From positions 62,001 to 126,000 of the forward strand of contig CAWGNN010000006.1 of the NCBI GenBank assembly GCA_963824105.1: a stretch of DNA of 64,000 nucleotides, read 5' to 3'. Source of the DNA: CAWDVB01 sp963824105 (GTDB lineage: Bacteria > Actinomycetota > Actinomycetes > Propionibacteriales > Nocardioidaceae). The notes beneath the pieces are model-generated. The model saw only the letters and a program-made list of their open reading frames with translations. It made no database searches and was not told where the DNA came from. A program made the translations under genes and the position numbers. Shown here piece after piece: positions 58,632-64,000 of the stretch (position 1 is its first letter; the number at the start of each line of letters is the position of its first letter).

Positions 58632-59153
58632 TCAGCCACCCTCCTCCGGGGACAGCAACCCGGGCAGGTCGACCACCCGAAGCAGCCCGCGATCCAGGTC
58701 GACGGTCGGTACGAGATCGACGACGAACGGGACCAAGATCTCCGCGCCTTCGACGCTCCTGATCACGATCAGGTCCTGCGCCCCGTGCGCGACGGACACA
58801 ACCTCGCCGATACCTCGCCCGTCGGTGGTCTCGGCCCGCAAGCCGACCAACTGTCGATCGTAGAACTCCTCGGGATCGGCGGGACGCTCCTCGGAGTCGA
58901 CCACCGCGCTCAACTCGACTCCCCGCAGCCCCTCCGCGGCGTTGCGGTCGGCCACATCCTCGAAGCGGACCAGGAGCTTCCCCTGGTGCCAGCGGGATGA
59001 CGAGATCGTCAGCGTGCCATGGCCGACCGTCGCGAGCACCGAACCGGCGGCGAAACGCCGTTCCGGCTCGTCGGTGCGCACCTCCACGGTGACCTCGCCC
59101 TTGAGCCCGTGGGCGCGGCCGATCCGGCCGATGGTCACCTCGGTGCTGCTCAC
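58632..59153 (-). CDS. rimM: Ribosome maturation factor RimM
   Basis: Binds S19 in the 30S head and aids 16S processing. The 173-aa protein begins VTIGRIGRAHGLKGEVTVEVRTD with the RimM N-terminal beta barrel and has EEFYDRQLVGL and a PRC-barrel region PFVVDLVPTVDLDRG. GTG start. Its stop is one base ahead of the trmD GTG, and the rimM end provides trmD's ribosome-binding sequence. It is 10 bp behind khpA. Confidence 0.93.
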   Translation of the reverse strand: MSSTEVTIGRIGRAHGLKGEVTVEVRTDEPERRFAAGSVLATVGHGTLTISSSRWHQGKLLVRFEDVADRNAAEGLRGVELSAVVDSEERPADPEEFYDRQLVGLRAETTDGRGIGEVVSVAHGAQDLIVIRSVEGAEILVPFVVDLVPTVDLDRGLLRVVDLPGLLSPEEGG

Positions 59154-59163
59154 CTCGGAGGGG

Positions 59164-59406
59164 TCAGCGCCTGCGGTCCACGTCGACGAAGTCGATGCGG
59201 GTGCCGTTGCCGCCGCTGAGCGCCCCGATCACGGTGCGCAGAGCCGAAGCGGTGCGTCCGCCACGACCGATGACCTTGCCGAGGTCGTCGGGGTGGACCC
59301 GGACCTCGAGCATGCTGCCGCGGCGTAACTGCTTGTCCCGCACCGACACGTCGTCGGGGTTCCGGACGATCCCGCGGACGAGGTGCTCGAGCGCGTCGGT
59401 GAGCAT
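59164..59406 (-). CDS. khpA: KH-domain RNA-binding protein KhpA
   Basis: A small RNA chaperone of the KhpA family, 80 aa from its own ATG at 59404-59406. The KH domain has the GKVIGRGGRTASALRTVIGAL (GxxG) motif. In other bacteria KhpA works with KhpB on RNA and cell-size control. It lies between rpsP and rimM, the usual place. If the rpsP frameshift is real, KhpA would also be made as the C-terminus of S16; otherwise it starts 4 bp after the S16 stop. Confidence 0.88.
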   Translation of the reverse strand: MLTDALEHLVRGIVRNPDDVSVRDKQLRRGSMLEVRVHPDDLGKVIGRGGRTASALRTVIGALSGGNGTRIDFVDVDRRR

Positions 59407-59985
59407 CGGGTCAGGCCTCAGTGACCGGCTCAGGGGCCGACTCAGGAGCCGACTCAGCGGTCTTCGACTCCTCCGCGACTTCGGCTCCTCGGCCTTCGGC
59501 TCCTCGGCGAGCGCCTGCTCAGCGGCCGGCTCCTCGGCCTTCGGCTCCTCGGCGGGCGCCTGCCCAGCGGCCGGCTCGGGAGCTGGCTCCGCGGCCTTGG
59601 CGGGCTTCTCGGTCTTGGCGGTCATGGCCGCCTTCGGCTCGCGGTCGGACTGCTTGAGGATCTCGTTGAAGATCTCCAGCTTGTCGCGCTTGGCGTCCTT
59701 CACCTTGAGAGTGCCTTCGGCACCCGGCTCGCCCTTGAACTTCTGCCAGTCGCCGGTGATCTTGAGGATGGCCTCGACCGCCTCGGTCGGCTGAGCGCCG
59801 ACGCCAAGCCAGTACTGCGCACGCTCGGACTTGACCTCGATCAGCGAGGGCTCGTCCTTGGGGTGGTACTTGCCGATCTCCTCGATCACTCGACCGTCGC
59901 GCTTCTTGCGCGAGTCGGCGATGACGATGCGGTAGTAGGGCTGGCGGATCTTGCCCATCCGCTTCAGGCGAATCTTGACGGCCAC
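59164..59985 (-). CDS. rpsP: 30S ribosomal protein S16, reading frame joined to KhpA
   Basis: S16 helps 16S rRNA folding. Residues 1-115 match the family (VKIRLKRMGKIRQPYYRIVIADSRKKRDGRVIEEIGKYHPK). An Ala/Glu/Pro-rich tail follows, as in actinobacterial S16. After EEPKAEEPK the frame turns into an arginine/serine-rich run (SRRSRRPLSR...) and then reads straight into KhpA. A shift of one base restores a tail VAEESKTAESAPESAPEPV and a stop at 59411-59413. 59411-59985 is 575 bp, not a multiple of three, so one base appears missing near 59475-59490. GTG start with AAGGAG. Confidence 0.75.
   Translation of the reverse strand: MAVKIRLKRMGKIRQPYYRIVIADSRKKRDGRVIEEIGKYHPKDEPSLIEVKSERAQYWLGVGAQPTEAVEAILKITGDWQKFKGEPGAEGTLKVKDAKRDKLEIFNEILKQSDREPKAAMTAKTEKPAKAAEPAPEPAAGQAPAEEPKAEEPAAEQALAEEPKAEEPKSRRSRRPLSRLLSRPLSRSLRPDPMLTDALEHLVRGIVRNPDDVSVRDKQLRRGSMLEVRVHPDDLGKVIGRGGRTASALRTVIGALSGGNGTRIDFVDVDRRR
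59482..59571 (-). repeat. 45-bp direct repeat in the rpsP tail
   Basis: Copies 59482-59526 and 59527-59571 differ at two bases and encode a 15-residue Ala/Glu/Pro unit. The rpsP frameshift lies at the edge of the repeat, consistent with a slippage or assembly error there. Confidence 0.85.
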
Positions 59986-60167
59986 GGGTGTGGTGTCTCC
60001 TTGACTGTGGTGGTGGGTGACGGGTCGGAACCAGGTGGGGACCGGGGCCTCGCCGTCTGTGGGCGCCGCGCGGACGGATGAGAGGGTCCGTCCAGGCGGG
60101 ACTCAGCGGGTCATTCTGCCAGACGACAGGGCCCTGGCTCCAATCGAGCGGCCGCGGCGCCGGCAGG

Positions 60168-61237
60168 TCAGGCCACGACCCGCCCGCGCAAGACCACACG
60201 ACTCGGTCGCTGGAGCGTGGAGAGGTCCAGCAACGGGTTGGCGTCGAGCACGACGAAATCGGCGGGAGCACCTTCGGAGAGGTCGGGCGCGAAGCCCAGC
60301 CACTCGCGGGCCCGCCAGGACGCGGCAGCCAAGGCATCCTCGGCCGACAGGCCCATCTCGGCCAGGGCGATCACCTCGCCGGCGATGTTGCCGTGGCGGG
60401 CGACGCCACCCCCGTCAGACCCGGCGTAGAGGGGCACTCCCGCCTCGTAGGCGCTCATCAGGGTCTCGCGCCGGTGCGCGTACAGGTCGGTCATGGTCGC
60501 GGCGTACGACGGGAACCTGGCGGAGCCCGCTGCGGCGTACTCGGGGAACTTCTCGGTCTGCATCACCGTCGGCACAAGCGCCACCCGACGCTCGGCCATC
60601 AGGTCGATCAGGTCGAGCGAAAGCCCGGTCCCGTGCTCGATGCAGTCGATCCCCGCATGCAGCAGGCCGGGCAGAACCTCGGCTCCGAAGCAGTGCGCGG
60701 TGACCCGGGCACCCTCGGCGTGCGCCGCGGTGATCGCAGCGGCGAATGCCTCCGCGGGGAAGCTGGGCTTCAGGTCGCCGTCGTCGCGGGAGATCCAGTC
60801 CCCGACGAGCTTGATCCAGCCGTCGCCGTTGCGGGCCTCCTGCGCGGCGTAGGAGGCAAGCTCCTCCGGCTCGACCTCATGGGCGTAGTTGCGGATGTAG
60901 CGCTTGGACCGAGCGATGTGTCGTCCGGCTCGCACCAGCCGGGGCAGGTCCGGACGATCATGGATCCAACGGGTGTCCACTGCGGATCCCGCGTCGCGGA
61001 TCAGAAGCGCACCGGCGTCCCGGTCCAGCAGCGCCTGCGCCTCGGTCTCCTCGTCGGAGGTCGCCCCGTCGTCGTCCAGCCCGAGATGGCAGTGGGCGTC
61101 CACCAGGCCGGGCACGATCCAGCCCTGCGCGACCGTCTCTGCGCCCGCCTGACGCTCGTAGGTCACCCGGCCATCGACGACATACAGGTCGGCGGCCTCC
61201 CCCTCGGGGAGCACCGGGCCGTGGACGTGGAGGGCGC

Positions 61238-61241
<4 letters not shown>
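60168..61241 (-). CDS. Amidohydrolase-family protein (imidazolonepropionase-like)
   Basis: A 357-aa metal-dependent hydrolase. GLVDAHCHLG (residues ~44-53) has the HxH metal pair; the Lys in WIKLVGD is the bridging ligand; His in TAHCFG and IEHGTG are further metal ligands; and Asp in YAGSDGGG is the catalytic acid. The C-terminal strand returns to the composite beta domain APADFVVLDANPL. It overlaps ffh by ATGA (61238-61241). The substrate (for example a cyclic amide or prolidase-type dipeptide) is not known. The gene is not usually part of the ffh operon, so its placement is notable. Confidence 0.85.
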
Positions 61242-62812
<1,571 letters not shown>

Positions 62813-62842
62813 AGCAGCAGATCCTCTGGTCGGGGCGGGCGG

Positions 62843-64000
62843 TCAGGGGACCAGAGTAGTCGCGGTCGAGAACGCCCGACGCACGACCACGCAGGCGGCC
62901 TCGGCTTCGTCGTCTCGCAACTGCTTCCCGTCCGGTCCGACGACGTAGAAGACATCGAGCGCCTGGGGCCCGTGAGTCGCCACGTGCGCCGACCGCAACG
63001 ACAGCCCGAGCTCGGCCAGCGCCTGGCACACCAGATGCACCACCCCGGGCCTGTCGTCCATCCGGACCTCGAGCACGGTCGCCTCGCTCGCGGCTCCTGT
63101 CAGGACCGAGACGGTCGGCTCCCGTCCGGTCGTGGCGGCTCGACGCAGCCGGTTGAGAGCGGTGCGGTCACCGGCCAGGAGCGCATCGATCCGGGTACTC
63201 AGGAGTCGCGTGTCCACGTCGACGTCGACCTCCCACTCGGAGACCGCGAACCCGTCTTGGACCCAGGCCCGAGCGGCCAGAATCGACACCCGGGCGGTGC
63301 CGAGCGCACCGGCCACGCACGCCATCAGACCGATCCGGTCGTGGGCGACCACCGTGATCTTGGCGCCTGATGGCGCCTCCTCGCTCAGCACGACCGAGGC
63401 GACCTTGCCCTTGCGCAGAGCGCGGGGCACGTCGATCGTCGCCAGCGAGGCCGGTGCGCGCGACGACTGTCCGGTCAGCCGGGCACGGACCGCAGCGGCC
63501 AGGGAGACCACCAGGTGGGCCCGCCAGGTGGTCCAGGCGGCCGGCCCGGTCGCCCGGGCGTCGGCCTCGGTCAGCACTTCGAGCAGGTCCAGGACCTCAC
63601 GTTCCCCGACTCTCTCGGCGACGTACTCGACCGTCGCGGGATCCTCGATGTCGCGACTCGTACTCACCTCTGAGAGCAGCAGGTGCCAGCGCACCAAGGT
63701 GCGCACCGTCTCAACGTCTTCCGCGGAGAAGCCCATCCGCGCTGCCACCTCGGCGGCGACCGGTGCGCCCGCCGCGCTGTGGTCGACCGTCCCGCCCTTG
63801 CCGATGTCATGCAGTAGCGCCGCCACGAGCAGCAGGTCGGCGCGGTCAATGCGTCGGATCAGGCCCGATGCCTCCATGCAGGTCTCGATCATGTGCCGGT
63901 CGACGGTGAACCGGTGAACCGTGGACGCGTGCGCCAGCAGCCGGACTCGGGACCACTCCGGCAGGAGGTGGTCGATCGCCCCGGTCTCGTCGAGGGTCTC
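62843..64000 (-). CDS. glnD: Bifunctional uridylyltransferase/uridylyl-removing enzyme GlnD (C-terminal part)
   Basis: Runs past position 64000, so the nucleotidyltransferase domain is missing. The visible part has the GlnD HD domain (HRFTVDRHMIETC, LLHDIGKGGTVDH) and two C-terminal ACT domains (VVAHDRIGLMACVAGAL and EVRMDDRPGVVHLVCQAL). GlnD modifies the PII protein in response to glutamine; in actinobacteria PII is usually adenylylated by a GlnD-like enzyme. It lies 30 bp upstream of ffh. A start cannot be seen. Confidence 0.92.
   Translation of the reverse strand, partial: ETLDETGAIDHLLPEWSRVRLLAHASTVHRFTVDRHMIETCMEASGLIRRIDRADLLLVAALLHDIGKGGTVDHSAAGAPVAAEVAARMGFSAEDVETVRTLVRWHLLLSEVSTSRDIEDPATVEYVAERVGEREVLDLLEVLTEADARATGPAAWTTWRAHLVVSLAAAVRARLTGQSSRAPASLATIDVPRALRKGKVASVVLSEEAPSGAKITVVAHDRIGLMACVAGALGTARVSILAARAWVQDGFAVSEWEVDVDVDTRLLSTRIDALLAGDRTALNRLRRAATTGREPTVSVLTGAASEATVLEVRMDDRPGVVHLVCQALAELGLSLRSAHVATHGPQALDVFYVVGPDGKQLRDDEAEAACVVVRRAFSTATTLVP

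Overview
The window is 64 kb of high-GC DNA from an actinobacterium. Gene content and order fit the Propionibacteriales, most likely a Nocardioides-like member of the Nocardioidaceae. Evidence: the order M16 peptidase-pnp-rpsO-ribF-truB-rbfA-infB-ylxR-nusA-rimP, the pair dxr-site-2 protease-ispG, the run xerC-dprA-comM-yraN-DUF2469-rnhB-lepB-rplS-trmD-rimM-khpA-rpsP-ffh-glnD, the DUF2469 and DUF4439 families, many GTG starts, and start codons placed 6 nt behind a -10 box. The genus is an inference; no rRNA or tRNA gene is visible.

Layout. 1-7 kb: lysine and folate/thymidylate genes (rnj start, dapA, dfrA, thyA, dapB) with a small azlCD exporter. 5.8-18.9 kb: a minus-strand RNA and translation block (M16 peptidase, pnp, rpsO, ribF, truB, rbfA, infB, ylxR, nusA, rimP) interrupted by two tandem alpha/beta hydrolases. 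19-24.5 kb: a Tat-like/ferritin-like pair, a HAD phosphatase, proS, a PH-like membrane protein, a small exported repeat protein and a GNAT protein. 24.5-28.6 kb: an arsenic/cadmium metalloenzyme with a palindrome-rich promoter, then the ispG-site-2 protease-dxr cluster.

29-41 kb is the main accessory region: a probable polyamine (putrescine/spermidine) uptake and breakdown island. It has an aldehyde dehydrogenase divergent from a class III aminotransferase, a radical SAM/SPASM protein, a FAD oxidase behind a complete potDABC transporter, and a divergent Lrp-type regulator coupled to a second FAD oxidase. A shared AT-rich motif occurs in both divergent promoters (30545-30571, 30607-30635, 39171-39197) and probably marks the Lrp binding sites. 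41-45 kb holds propionyl-CoA synthetase, a RIO-type kinase and a DinB-family protein.

44.6-64 kb is housekeeping: rlmN, cdsA, frr, pyrH, tsf, rpsB, an M23-type protein, xerC, dprA, comM, yraN, DUF2469, rnhB, lepB, rplS, trmD (fused to a GNAT domain), rimM, khpA, rpsP, an amidohydrolase, ffh and the 3' part of glnD. The most notable items are the polyamine island with its shared motif, an apparent one-base frameshift that joins rpsP to khpA, the TrmD-GNAT fusion, and a strict 6-nt leaderless start signature at ten genes. No CRISPR array, prophage, insertion sequence or clear defence system was found.
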